From the NCBI RefSeq assembly GCF_900103585.1, contig NZ_FNHV01000029.1, positions 1 to 64,000 of the forward strand: 64,000 bases of DNA, written 5' to 3'. Positions 1 to 8,181 of the stretch are shown piece by piece (position 1 is the stretch's first letter; every line of letters starts with the position of its first letter). Under the pieces are notes generated by a model, which saw only the letters and a list, made by a program, of their open reading frames with translations, was not told the DNA's origin and searched no databases. The position numbers and the translations under genes are program-made. The DNA is from Streptomyces sp. cf386 (GTDB taxonomy: Bacteria > Actinomycetota > Actinomycetes > Streptomycetales > Streptomycetaceae).

Positions 1-250
1 CCCGCGGAGCGGGTAGAACCCTGCTGCGCAGGGTTCAAGAGAACCCCCGCGCAACGCGCGGGGGTTGACGGAGGGCCACCTCCCCGCTACGCGGGGAGGT
101 CCGGCTCTGCGCTGCGCTTCGAGCCGAGAGTCCCTTCCGCTGCGCTTCAGGGACTTGTGAGCCTGCTGACGCAGGCTCACGCGGCCCCGGTTCCCGTGGC
201 CTTGAGGGACCGTCCGCTGCGCTCCCGGCCCCGGCCCGCTTCGCGGGCAG
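1..250. repeat. Streptomyces-type telomere (palindrome array)
   Basis: The window opens with CCCGCGGAGCGGG (1-13), the palindrome I sequence of archetypal Streptomyces telomeres. Further palindromes follow: 16-36 (9-bp arms, loop tgc), 42-66 (11-bp arms, loop aac), 78-100 (10-bp arms, loop tac), an imperfect one at 103-125, one with outer arms 129-135/149-155, 157-180 (10-bp arms) and 234-248 (6-bp arms, loop ttc). Three-base loops closed by G:C pairs are typical of these ends, where the 3' overhang folds and is patched by terminal-protein-primed synthesis. Only palindrome I matches the canonical sequence closely; the later ones have the same architecture with different bases. It pairs logically with the tap-tpg genes at 33-36 kb. 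Bases 251-383 hold no recognisable gene. Confidence 0.9.
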
Positions 251-383
251 CTGGCTATGAGGAGTTGGGTGGGGGTGTTTCCTTGAGGAAGAACTTTCTG
301 GGAATCCGCATTCGGGGGTGGTGCCTCCCGGTCGGGAGATCACGGGGGTGTGGGGCCCAGACGGTGAAGGAGCCCGCGAGGTG

Positions 384-1430
384 TCACGCTGGGCGGCTGT
401 CCGGTGTCGGCGCGGTGGGTGCGGCCAGCAGGCGGTCCATGCGGTCCTGGTAGCGGTGGAGGTCTTCGGCCCAGCCGGGGGCGAAGAGGTACCGCACGGT
501 GCTCAGTGTGATCGCGGCTTCCCCTAGTCGGCTGACGGGGGCGATACCTCCGGCACGGACCCACTGGTCCCACATCACATCGTTCATCAGCACGGTCAGC
601 ATCTCAGTGTCGGCGCGTTCCAGGAGCAGTTTCATGAGAGTGGAGGAGGCCTTGGTGCAGGCGCGGACCGCTTCACAGAGCAGGTGTGCGTCCGCTTGCT
701 CGAAGGCGCGGACCAGGCCGGGCAGTCCGTGCGCCAGTGGGGAGAGGGTGTGCAGGTCGGTTCCGGCTTTGTCGGCGGCGATGTGGGCGGCGGTGATCCG
801 GTCGAGCTGCTCCGGTGGGCCGGTCCACACGCTGCGCCAGGCATCGGTGAGTTCTTCGGGGCTGACGTCGGCCATGCCGCCGGTCAGCAGCCGGGCGCCG
901 ATGCGGATCAGCGTGGGGTTGAAGGGGTTGGACACCGTGCGGGGTTCGGGAAGGGTGATGCCTCCGGTGCCGGCGTGGGTGCGCAGGAGGCCGTCGAGGT
1001 CCCGTCCGATGGCGCGCCGCCCCCGAAGCAGCTGCTCGGCGAGGTCCTGGCGGGCTTCGAAGGCGGTGTCGCTGTCGCCCTGCGGGATCTGGGCGAGGGT
1101 GATGCCCGCCTGGCGCAGGGGCAGTTGGATGGTCCGGATCAGGGCGTTGCGCAGCAGTGCGGCGGTCTGTTCGGTGTCGTCGATCGCCCAGAACGTCCAG
1201 CCGATCCAGCTGATGCCGCGGCCTGGCCTGGAGAGGGCGCCGAGCCATGCGGCCCGGTGGACGATGTCGGGGCGCAGCGCGCCGGTTGCGGGGTTGGTCC
1301 ACTGGTCGGCCGGGGCCAGCCAGCGCTTGGCGCGCCAGCGTTCGAACTGGTGGGGGGTGGCGGTCAGTCCGCAGCGGTTGACCTCGGCGGCCAGGGCGAG
1401 TTCCGCGGCGGTGGGCGGGGTGCGGGTCAC
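384..1430 (-). CDS. Hypothetical protein (348 aa)
   Basis: An actinobacterial-looking protein that I do not recognise. It starts at GTG 1430, with GGAGG five bases upstream. The N-terminal 60 residues read like a cytosolic helical domain containing FERWRAKRW; two Trp-rich segments follow (GISWIGWTFWAIDD, around residues 72-85). The rest is predicted helical, with no membrane segment or catalytic motif. It is the first gene in from the telomere and is read toward the end. A small hydrophobic ORF with a strong ribosome binding site lies immediately upstream and may have been translationally coupled to it. Codon use is normal for the window, so I regard it as a real gene of unknown function. Confidence 0.7.
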   Translation of the reverse strand: MTRTPPTAAELALAAEVNRCGLTATPHQFERWRAKRWLAPADQWTNPATGALRPDIVHRAAWLGALSRPGRGISWIGWTFWAIDDTEQTAALLRNALIRTIQLPLRQAGITLAQIPQGDSDTAFEARQDLAEQLLRGRRAIGRDLDGLLRTHAGTGGITLPEPRTVSNPFNPTLIRIGARLLTGGMADVSPEELTDAWRSVWTGPPEQLDRITAAHIAADKAGTDLHTLSPLAHGLPGLVRAFEQADAHLLCEAVRACTKASSTLMKLLLERADTEMLTVLMNDVMWDQWVRAGGIAPVSRLGEAAITLSTVRYLFAPGWAEDLHRYQDRMDRLLAAPTAPTPDSRPA

Positions 1431-1596
1431 AGACGCCTCCGCGGTCCGGGCCGGCGATGGCGTAGAGGGCGGTCACCGTGGTGACGGCGCTGGTCCACTG
1501 CTGGCTCTGGGCGGCCAGCACGGCGGCGGCGGTCACCAGCAGCCACAGCAGGGCCCGACGGGCGGTATCCGGTCCGGGCTGTTGTGTTCTGTTCAC
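1428..1596 (-). CDS. Small hydrophobic protein ORF (frame possibly disrupted)
   Basis: GTG 1596 is preceded by AAAGGAG at a 7-base spacing, one of the clearest ribosome binding sites in the region. The first 55 residues look real: a basic/polar start, then a hydrophobic stretch (ALLWLLVTAAAVLAA) as in a single-pass membrane peptide. At 1427-1430 there is a GTGA that would normally be a stop/start overlap with the next gene, but this ORF is one base out of register and reads on in a non-coding frame to 673. The coordinates given end at the expected coupling point. A single-base indel (real or a sequence error) would explain it. Function unknown. Confidence 0.4.
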
Positions 1597-2200
1597 GGTC
1601 GGACTCCTTTCGTGCCGGCTTCCCGGGGCGGGGGACGGCGCTTCTATCTGGTCACACGGGCCGGGCGTAGACGGGAAGAACTTCGCGGGGCATCCCCCGC
1701 AGGCGGGGCTGTGGCGTAGTTCGCAGTACGGCGCCGTGCTCTGCGTGAACGGTCCTGGTGGCGGGCGGGAGTTGCATCGTGCAGGGGTGGGGCGCAGGGC
1801 GCTTCCTTTTCGTGCAATCTTGTCGTTCTACGCGCGTTCTCTATACGACTTGTCCTACTTACTGGGTGCCTGACAGACTTTCAGGGCACGTCAGTGGTCT
1901 CGACGACCTGCCAGCCCCGTGCCGCCGTCGGCGGAGAGGGCGTGAGCCGTGCGCTGCGGATGACCCTCGTTTCTGGGGGGCTCTGGTGGCGCGCCCAGCC
2001 TCCGGTGGTGGACTCGAAGGGGCAGACGGTCTTCGCCGGTGCGCGCTCGGTGTGCGTGACGGTGACGGCGGCCCGTGCGGGTGCTCCCTGGAGAGGAGTT
2101 CCTGTGTCTCGGGTGCGTGTCGCACCCGGCAGGACCGCCGGATGCGTTCGTTCGCACCCGGGGTCATGAGGGCTTCCGGGAGAAGGACCGTCTGCTTCTG
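1597..2200. other. Intergenic region between divergent genes
   Basis: About 600 bases separate the leftward small ORF from the rightward gene at 2201. No convincing coding frame runs through it. It is mostly GC-rich, but 1800-1870 is noticeably more T/A-rich and holds the promoter-like sequence listed separately. Confidence 0.5.
1820..1847 (+). promoter_or_regulatory. Promoter-like sequence
   Basis: TTGTCG (1820-1825) and TATACG (1842-1847) are separated by 16 bases in a locally AT-richer patch, resembling a sigma-HrdB type -35/-10 pair reading rightward. It would give a leader of about 350 bases before the gene at 2201, which is long, so the assignment is tentative. Confidence 0.3.
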
Positions 2201-4666
2201 ATGTCTGCCAGTAAGGCCCCTGAGGGGCCCTTCCCGTACCCGACCACCTCTGAGTGGGCGGAGAATCTCTACCAGGCCATCACCAACACGTGCGCGGCGG
2301 AGGGCTTCGCTCCCGTTCCCCGGCAGGCCGTGCTCGAGGCGCTCGCCCCGGCGCTCGGCCAGGGCGAGGCCAAGCGCGTCATCGAACGCCGGCGCGACGG
2401 CCGTGTCCTGCGCGCGACCGCCTACCACGTCGAGCAGCGCGGCACCGACGGGGCGCTACTGCTGCTGAATGTGGCCCTCCACGGGGCGGCGACGCTGCCC
2501 TGGGCCAACAACGACCGCACCCGCAGCGAGTGGCTGCACCCCTCGCCCGACAACCTGGCCCGCATGGAGGAGCTCGTCGACCAGCAGCGGGCGGTGGCCG
2601 AGTGGACCATGGCCCGGGAGCGGGCGAAGGGGGCCCAGCGCGCTCTGGCTGCGGCCGCGCCGCGGGCGGAGAAGGACGCGGCGGTGGCCGCGGTGAAGCA
2701 TGCCGAGGACGAACTGGCCCGTGCGCAGCGGGAGCTGAAGGTGCGGGAGCAGGCGCTGGGCGGCCGGCGTCCGCTGCCGGTGGTGCGGGCCGTCGTCGAG
2801 GACGGGAAGCCGGCTGCCGCGCTCACCACGGAGGAGGTCCGTGCCGAGGTGGCCGGCGAGGTGCAGCGCTACGCCGTGGAGATGCTGCAGCGGCGGGCGC
2901 GGCTGCGTTCCTACGACCTCGCGGAGTCCCTGGTGCAGGAGGGTCAGCGGGAGCCCACCGTGGTGGTGCTGCAGCGGACCCCGGTGGTCGGCCGGGACGG
3001 GTCCCGGCGGCACATCTGGCGGGGACGCCAGGTCACCGGCAACAACCGCGCGGATGCCCGCCTGCTGGTCCACGGACTGGTGGCGCACCAGGTGCTGACC
3101 GGTGTTCCGCAGTACCTGCTGCGGCTGGAGGAAGAGGAGGAGAACCGGCGGCTGGTCCTGCTGGGTCTGGGCGAGATCCTGCGCCGGGTCAGCACGCTGC
3201 TCAACACCGAGTACGCCGACCCTGAACGTGACCCGGAAGGGCGGGCGGAGCGGGCGCTGCGGACCGCGCAGGTGCCCGCCCGTGTCGTGGTCGGCGCCAG
3301 GACGCCGGAGCGGCTGGAGGAGTCGCTGCGTCAGCTGAACGTGCACGACCATCTGCGCGGCCAGCTGAACTACGGCGACATGGACCGCAGCCTGGGACTG
3401 TGGTCGACCCTGGTCAAGGCCTACCAGGCCAAGGGCGTGCTGCGCGAGCTGCTCGCCCAGGAGGTCGCCCAGGGCCGCATCGGGGCCGGGGACCTGGACG
3501 AGGATGCGATCGCCGACGCCCTGGTCGGGGCCCGGCCCCTGGACGAACTCGCCGTGCTGCTGACTCCGGGCGATGAGGTGAGCCCTCTGACGCTGCGTGA
3601 TGTCGCGGTCCGCTGCGCGACGGTGATGGTGTTCCCGCCGGTGCCGCCGCGCCCGGAGAACCTGCCGCCACGGGCCCACATGCCCACCGGCCGGTACTGG
3701 CCGGTGGTGCGCACCGCCCTGCAGGAGGCGTCGTGGGCCCTGTCGAGCACGGCCCGCACCGACCGCCGCACGGACGTGTGGGCGGCCGTGGTCGCCCAGC
3801 ACTTCGCCCACCGTGGCAACCCGCTCGCCGCCCGGGGGCTGTTCACCGCGCGCGACGTGCAGCACGGCGCACGGCCGGACACGCGCAGCCTCGCTTCGCT
3901 GCTGACCGCCTGCCGCAAGGGGGACGCCGAGGCCTGGGAGACCCTGGTGCGGCGGCACCTGGTGCCCGGACTGATCAACTCGCCCGAGCCGTTCGTCACC
4001 GCCGGGCAGGGCTCCGAAAAGGGCGAAGACCGCAAGGGTGTGCGGCGGACCCCCGTCAACGCGGTCCAGGCACTGGTGAACGCCTACACCGCCCCTCCCC
4101 AGGGCGTGACCCGCGAGTTGCTCATCGCGTTCGCCGAGGCGGTCCTGCAGGCCCCGGAGCTCGCGCGTGGCTCCGGTCTCCTGCCGGGTACGTTCTGGGC
4201 GCCCGACGCGCACGGCAACCCGCGCGAGGGCACGCTCGCCGACAAGGGGTGGTACGACACGACCTTCCCCAAGATCGCGTCCTCCAGGAAGCGCAAGAGG
4301 GCTGAGCCCCCCGTGGACGACTCCGCCGGCGACGAGAGCGACAAGGGCGAGGAGAGCGGTACGACGACCGAGGAGCTCGATGAGGAGGTTCTCGAGGACG
4401 CGGTCACCCGCATGACGCGCCTGCGTTCGGCGCTCAGCTCCATGGTGAGCAGCAGCGCGGACGCCGTCGCCACCGCTACCGAGCAGATCGGCCTGCTGCT
4501 GGCGACCATCGAGGACGCGGTGCGGGCCCGTGAGGAGGCAGGCGCCGACGAGGAGCCGGCCGAGGTGCAGAAGTCGTACGTGAAGGAGCTGCGCGAGATC
4601 AAGAAGCAGTGCGGGGAGATCGTGGAGCTGCTGGACTCGGCCACCGTGGAGGTGACGTCGCTGTGA
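2201..4666 (+). CDS. Large hypothetical protein, first gene of a subtelomeric nuclease cluster (821 aa)
   Basis: I do not recognise this family. ATG 2201 is preceded by AGAAGGA; the frame is open further upstream (to 2075), but that extension looks non-coding. The N-terminal 80 residues look like a small folded domain. A charged Ala/Glu/Arg-rich helical or coiled-coil segment lies around residues 120-190. A conserved-looking motif, VVVLQRTPVVGRDGSRRHIW, follows at about 250-270, faintly reminiscent of ParB/DGQHR-type DG(x)HR motifs, but this is not secure. The C-terminus is very acidic and Ser/Glu-rich with a KRKR stretch, then helical. The stop overlaps the GTG of the GIY-YIG-like gene (GTGA), so the two are translationally coupled. 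The linked helicase and nucleases suggest a nucleic-acid or defence role; that is inference. Confidence 0.7.
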   Translation: MSASKAPEGPFPYPTTSEWAENLYQAITNTCAAEGFAPVPRQAVLEALAPALGQGEAKRVIERRRDGRVLRATAYHVEQRGTDGALLLLNVALHGAATLPWANNDRTRSEWLHPSPDNLARMEELVDQQRAVAEWTMARERAKGAQRALAAAAPRAEKDAAVAAVKHAEDELARAQRELKVREQALGGRRPLPVVRAVVEDGKPAAALTTEEVRAEVAGEVQRYAVEMLQRRARLRSYDLAESLVQEGQREPTVVVLQRTPVVGRDGSRRHIWRGRQVTGNNRADARLLVHGLVAHQVLTGVPQYLLRLEEEEENRRLVLLGLGEILRRVSTLLNTEYADPERDPEGRAERALRTAQVPARVVVGARTPERLEESLRQLNVHDHLRGQLNYGDMDRSLGLWSTLVKAYQAKGVLRELLAQEVAQGRIGAGDLDEDAIADALVGARPLDELAVLLTPGDEVSPLTLRDVAVRCATVMVFPPVPPRPENLPPRAHMPTGRYWPVVRTALQEASWALSSTARTDRRTDVWAAVVAQHFAHRGNPLAARGLFTARDVQHGARPDTRSLASLLTACRKGDAEAWETLVRRHLVPGLINSPEPFVTAGQGSEKGEDRKGVRRTPVNAVQALVNAYTAPPQGVTRELLIAFAEAVLQAPELARGSGLLPGTFWAPDAHGNPREGTLADKGWYDTTFPKIASSRKRKRAEPPVDDSAGDESDKGEESGTTTEELDEEVLEDAVTRMTRLRSALSSMVSSSADAVATATEQIGLLLATIEDAVRAREEAGADEEPAEVQKSYVKELREIKKQCGEIVELLDSATVEVTSL

Positions 4667-5193
4667 GCCTCGACTGCTGCGCGGAGCCCGTCGCCGGGCC
4701 GGTGGTCGATACGCGGGTGCTGCGTCACACGTGGACGGCGCTGGGCCGCCTCGCGCGCGGCGGCTGGCCTGTCCCGCACGGCCTGGAGTCCGGCCGGCGG
4801 GCGCAGACGCTCTCGGTTCTGGACGAGGTGCTCGCCGGGCTGTACCTGGTGGTCGACGCCGGTGGCCGGCTGAGGTGGCTGGGCAAGGCTCACCGCGACG
4901 GCGGGGTCGGAGCCAGGCTGCGCGTCCATCTCTCGCACCCTGAGCGGGCTCGGGTCTTCGCCGCGGTGTTCGTCGTCGAGGCCGACCCGTTCAGCCCGCC
5001 GAAGGCGATCGAGGCGGCCGAGGGCCGGGCCGCCGATGTGATCGGGCTGCGTGGCCGGATGGGCCCGCGTACGTGGCCCGTGGTCACCGAGGCGCAGTGG
5101 CTCGCCCTGGTCACTGCGCGGCCCGCTCAGCGGGTCGTCCGGCCCCGGCCGGACGGTGCCGACTCCGGTGGCCGGTCGGCGGGGCGAGCCTGA
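4663..5193 (+). CDS. GIY-YIG-like nuclease family protein (176 aa)
   Basis: It starts at GTG 4663, overlapping the upstream stop by four bases. The central segment GLYLVVDAGGRLRWLGKA (about residues 64-81) matches the spacing of a GIY...YIG pair, with WLGK in place of YIGK. It is followed by a basic VGARLRVHL helix where GIY-YIG enzymes carry the catalytic Arg, and by a glutamate helix (KAIEAAEGRAADVIG). The first motif is GLY rather than GIY and the second is altered, so activity is uncertain. The Arg/Pro-rich C-terminal tail looks disordered. GIY-YIG domains occur in homing, repair and restriction enzymes; coupling to the 821-aa protein and proximity to a helicase-nuclease gene fit a defence or repair module. 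Confidence 0.6.
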   Translation: MSLDCCAEPVAGPVVDTRVLRHTWTALGRLARGGWPVPHGLESGRRAQTLSVLDEVLAGLYLVVDAGGRLRWLGKAHRDGGVGARLRVHLSHPERARVFAAVFVVEADPFSPPKAIEAAEGRAADVIGLRGRMGPRTWPVVTEAQWLALVTARPAQRVVRPRPDGADSGGRSAGRA

Positions 5194-5410
5194 CCAACCG
5201 TCTGGGCGGGTGATTCCTGGCTGTAGTCAACGACGGGCCGGAAAGCGCCCGCCCGGGCGGGCGGGGATGTGAACCGCCGCCCCGGTACGCACTGGGCTGG
5301 TGTGCCGGGAGTCCCTGTGTGCAAGGGACGGGGCCACTGGTGTGCGGCGCATGGAGAACGAGGGAGTCGGGACGGCTTGGTGCTGCCCGATGAGTGAAGG
5401 AGGCGGCCCG

Positions 5411-7936
5411 ATGGCGCTGGATTGGGATCGGATCGGTACGGGGGACAGTGAGGCGCTGCTGCGGCCCCGGGACATCTACGCGGGGCTGGCCAGTCGGCCG
5501 TGGCCGTATCTGCGGCATGAGCAGGGCGAGGTGCTGGACACCTGGTTCGACCATCGGCGCGATGACCGTGATGTGGTGATCAAGCAGAACACCGGTGGGG
5601 GCAAGACGGCCGTCGGCCTGCTGATCGCGCAGAGCACCCTGAACGAGGGCATCGGCAAGGCCGTGTACCTGACTCCGGACAACTACCTCGTCAAGCAGGT
5701 CCGCGAGGAGGCGGACAGGCTCGGCGTGGCCACCACGGACGATCCGTACGACCCCGCCTTCATCGCCGCCCAGGCCGTGCTGGTGACGAACTACCAGAAG
5801 CTGATCAACGGCAAGTCGGCCTTCGGTGTCGTCGGGGACGGCAAGGAGCCGCTCGGTCTGGGCATCGTCGTCGTCGATGACGCGCACGCCGCGCTGGCGC
5901 GGACCGAGGACCAGTTCCGGCTGCGGGTGCCCGCCGGCCACGAGGCGTACGGCAAGCTGCTGGAGCTGTTCGCGCAGGACCTGCGCCACCAGTCGGCGAA
6001 CGCCTGGGCGGAGCTGGAGGACAAGGACCCCACCGCGTTGGCGCCTATCCCGTTCTGGGCATGGGCCGGCAAGCAGGACGAGGTGCTGAGGATCCTGCGC
6101 CCGCACCGGGAGGAACGGGCCTTCAAGTTCGTGTGGCCGCTGCTCGCCGAGGTGATGCACCTGTGCACCGCCACGGCGACGTCGGCGGCGATCGAGATCA
6201 GGCCCTCGTGCCCGCCGATCGACCGCATCCCCTCGTTCGTGCGCGCCCGCCGCCGGGTCTACCTGACCGCGACGCTCGCCGACGACAGCGCCCTGGTCAC
6301 CGACTTCGGTGCCGACCCGGCGCTCGTGGCCCAGCCCGTCACACCGGGCAGCGCGGCGGATCTGGGTGAGCGGATGATCCTGGCCCCGGTGGCCCTCAAC
6401 CCGGACCTGGACGACGAGGCCGTCCGCGTGCTGGCCCGCCAGTTCGCCGACGGCGACCAGGACGGCGACGGTGTCGCCGAGGCCGAGCCGGTCAACGTCG
6501 TCGTGCTGGTGCCCAGCGACCCGGCCGCCGCAGCGTGGCAGCGCTACGCCGACCACATCTGGCATGTCGGCGACCTCGAAGCGGGCGTGAAGCATCTCCA
6601 GGCCGGCACCGTGGGTCTGGTGGTGCTGGTCAACAAGTACGACGGCGTCAATCTCCCGGCCGGTGCCTGCCGTCTGCTGATCCTCGACGGTGTCCCCCGG
6701 CCTCTGGACGGGGTGGAGCGGCGCGAGGCCGTCGCACTGGCCGACAGCACCGTCCGCCTGGCCAGGGAGATCCAGCGGATCGAGCAGGGCATGGGCCGCG
6801 GCGTGCGCGACGGCGAGGACTACTGCGCGGTCCTGCTGCTGGGCGCGAAGCTCGCCACGGCCATCCACGAGCCCCGTCACCTGGCCCTGTTCTCCCCCGC
6901 GACCCAGGCGCAGCTGAAGCTGAGCCGGGACATCGCCGGCCAGATCAGGGGCGAGGGGCTGAACGCGGTGCGCCAGGCGCTGCGGGCCTGCCTGGGGCGG
7001 GTGCCGCAGTGGCGGGAGCGCAGCCGGCGGGCGCTGGCGGAGGTGCGCTACGCCGAGCACGGAACGGTGCGGGACGAAGCCGTGGCACTGCGCGAGGCGT
7101 TCGATCTCGCGGCCACCGGCCGCACCCCGGCCGCGGCCGAACGGGTGCAGAAGGCGGTCAACGCCCTCGGCGACGGCGACACGGCGCTGCGGGGCTGGCT
7201 GCGGGAGCAGAAGGCCGCCTACCTGCACCTGACCGATCCCGTGGCCGCCCAGCAGGCCCTGGCCGGGGCGCTGAACGACAACACGTTCGTCCTGCGCCCC
7301 GTCAACGGCGGCGCCCCCGTCCAGCTCAAGGCGGCCGCGGTGCAGTCGCGCGCCGCCGCCGAGTTCCTGGCCGTTCAGTACCGCGACGGCACCGGCCTCA
7401 GGCTCGGCGTCCAGTCGCTGTTCGAGGACGTGGTGTGGGGCGAGGAGGAGCGCTCCGATGACGCCGAGCGAGCCTGGCAGCAGCTCGGACTGCACCTCGG
7501 GTTCGCCAGCACGCGCCCGGAGAAGCAGTACGGCACGGGCCCGGACAACCTGTGGGCGCTCTCGGCGGCGCGGCAGGCGGTCGTCGAGCTGAAGACGGGG
7601 TGCACCACCGACACCATCGCGAAGAAGGACATGGACCAGCTCGGCGGCAGCGTCCGTTGGCTCAACGACCACAACCCGGAGGTGGAGGCCGTGGCGGTCA
7701 TGCTGCACCCCAGCCAGGTCAGCGACGCCCGGGCCACCGCGGTGCCCGGCATGCGCGTCGTCACCCCGCCCTTGTTCGAAAAGCTGAAGGAAGCCGTGAC
7801 GAGCTACGCGGCCGCACTCGCCGGCAGCCCGGACCGCTGGGCAGACGAACAGGCCGTCCGCGACCAGCTCGCGCACCACAAGCTCACCGGCGACCGGTTC
7901 TTCACCACCTACGCCGAACCTGTGCGCACCTCGTGA
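5411..7936 (+). CDS. DEAD/DEAH-type helicase with C-terminal PD-(D/E)XK nuclease domain (841 aa)
   Basis: ATG 5411 has AAGGAGG seven bases upstream; an earlier in-frame ATG at 5390 is less well placed. The superfamily 2 helicase core shows Walker A TGGGKT (residues 61-66), a DEAD-box-like VVVDDAH, a motif III-like YLTATLA near residue 270 and a C-terminal core with RIEQGMGRGVR (motif VI, iron-sulphur-helicase-like arrangement without obvious Cys ligands). After a helical linker, the last 150 residues carry GPDNLWAL then VVELKTG (about 708-730), a D...ExK nuclease signature. This is a fusion of an ATP-driven motor and a nuclease, as in many phage-defence or restriction effectors. A 40-aa ORF is coupled to its stop (GTGA). 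Its exact family is not recognised. Confidence 0.8.
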   Translation: MALDWDRIGTGDSEALLRPRDIYAGLASRPWPYLRHEQGEVLDTWFDHRRDDRDVVIKQNTGGGKTAVGLLIAQSTLNEGIGKAVYLTPDNYLVKQVREEADRLGVATTDDPYDPAFIAAQAVLVTNYQKLINGKSAFGVVGDGKEPLGLGIVVVDDAHAALARTEDQFRLRVPAGHEAYGKLLELFAQDLRHQSANAWAELEDKDPTALAPIPFWAWAGKQDEVLRILRPHREERAFKFVWPLLAEVMHLCTATATSAAIEIRPSCPPIDRIPSFVRARRRVYLTATLADDSALVTDFGADPALVAQPVTPGSAADLGERMILAPVALNPDLDDEAVRVLARQFADGDQDGDGVAEAEPVNVVVLVPSDPAAAAWQRYADHIWHVGDLEAGVKHLQAGTVGLVVLVNKYDGVNLPAGACRLLILDGVPRPLDGVERREAVALADSTVRLAREIQRIEQGMGRGVRDGEDYCAVLLLGAKLATAIHEPRHLALFSPATQAQLKLSRDIAGQIRGEGLNAVRQALRACLGRVPQWRERSRRALAEVRYAEHGTVRDEAVALREAFDLAATGRTPAAAERVQKAVNALGDGDTALRGWLREQKAAYLHLTDPVAAQQALAGALNDNTFVLRPVNGGAPVQLKAAAVQSRAAAEFLAVQYRDGTGLRLGVQSLFEDVVWGEEERSDDAERAWQQLGLHLGFASTRPEKQYGTGPDNLWALSAARQAVVELKTGCTTDTIAKKDMDQLGGSVRWLNDHNPEVEAVAVMLHPSQVSDARATAVPGMRVVTPPLFEKLKEAVTSYAAALAGSPDRWADEQAVRDQLAHHKLTGDRFFTTYAEPVRTS

Positions 7937-8055
7937 CCGCCGCCGACGTCGCGGACCCGCGGTGGCCTGCCGAGGCCTTCTGGCAGGACACCACCGGTTC
8001 GCCGGAACACGGCAAGGGACGCGCGGGCCGTCTGCTCTTGTGTGAACCCCCGTAG
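7933..8055 (+). CDS. Small coupled ORF (40 aa)
   Basis: GTG 7933 overlaps the helicase stop as GTGA, the same coupling used elsewhere in this cluster. The predicted peptide is soluble, starts VTAADVADPRWPAEAF and has no recognisable domain. It is too short for a strong coding signal; the coupling is the main support. Confidence 0.35.
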   Translation: MTAADVADPRWPAEAFWQDTTGSPEHGKGRAGRLLLCEPP

Positions 8056-8181
8056 CCGTAGGGATGGCGTCGGCCGGAATCACGGAGGGCCGTGGACGGG
8101 GTGACAGCCTGTCAGCGGCATCTGGTGAACTGGCTGCACAGGGGCCGGGGGTGCTCTCTACGGGTCGCAGGGGGTGGGTGC

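Noticed and set aside
1..250. CRISPR-like reading of the repeated hairpins at the left end
   Set aside because: The repeats are inverted, unequal and without constant spacers; they fit a telomere, not a CRISPR array. No CRISPR array was seen anywhere in the window.
673..1427. Extension of the small hydrophobic ORF over the first hypothetical gene
   Set aside because: From about codon 57 it is an Arg/Pro/His-rich shadow; only the first part has a ribosome binding site and a natural sequence.
2456..4213. 585-codon minus-strand frame inside the 821-aa gene
   Set aside because: Shadow frame, rich in Gly/Arg/Gln/His with no motif; the plus-strand frame has better codon use and coupling to the next gene.
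5111..8083. 990-codon open frame on the minus strand opposite the helicase-nuclease gene
   Set aside because: Antisense shadow caused by high GC: composition is low-complexity, no domain is visible, and the plus strand carries clear helicase and nuclease motifs.
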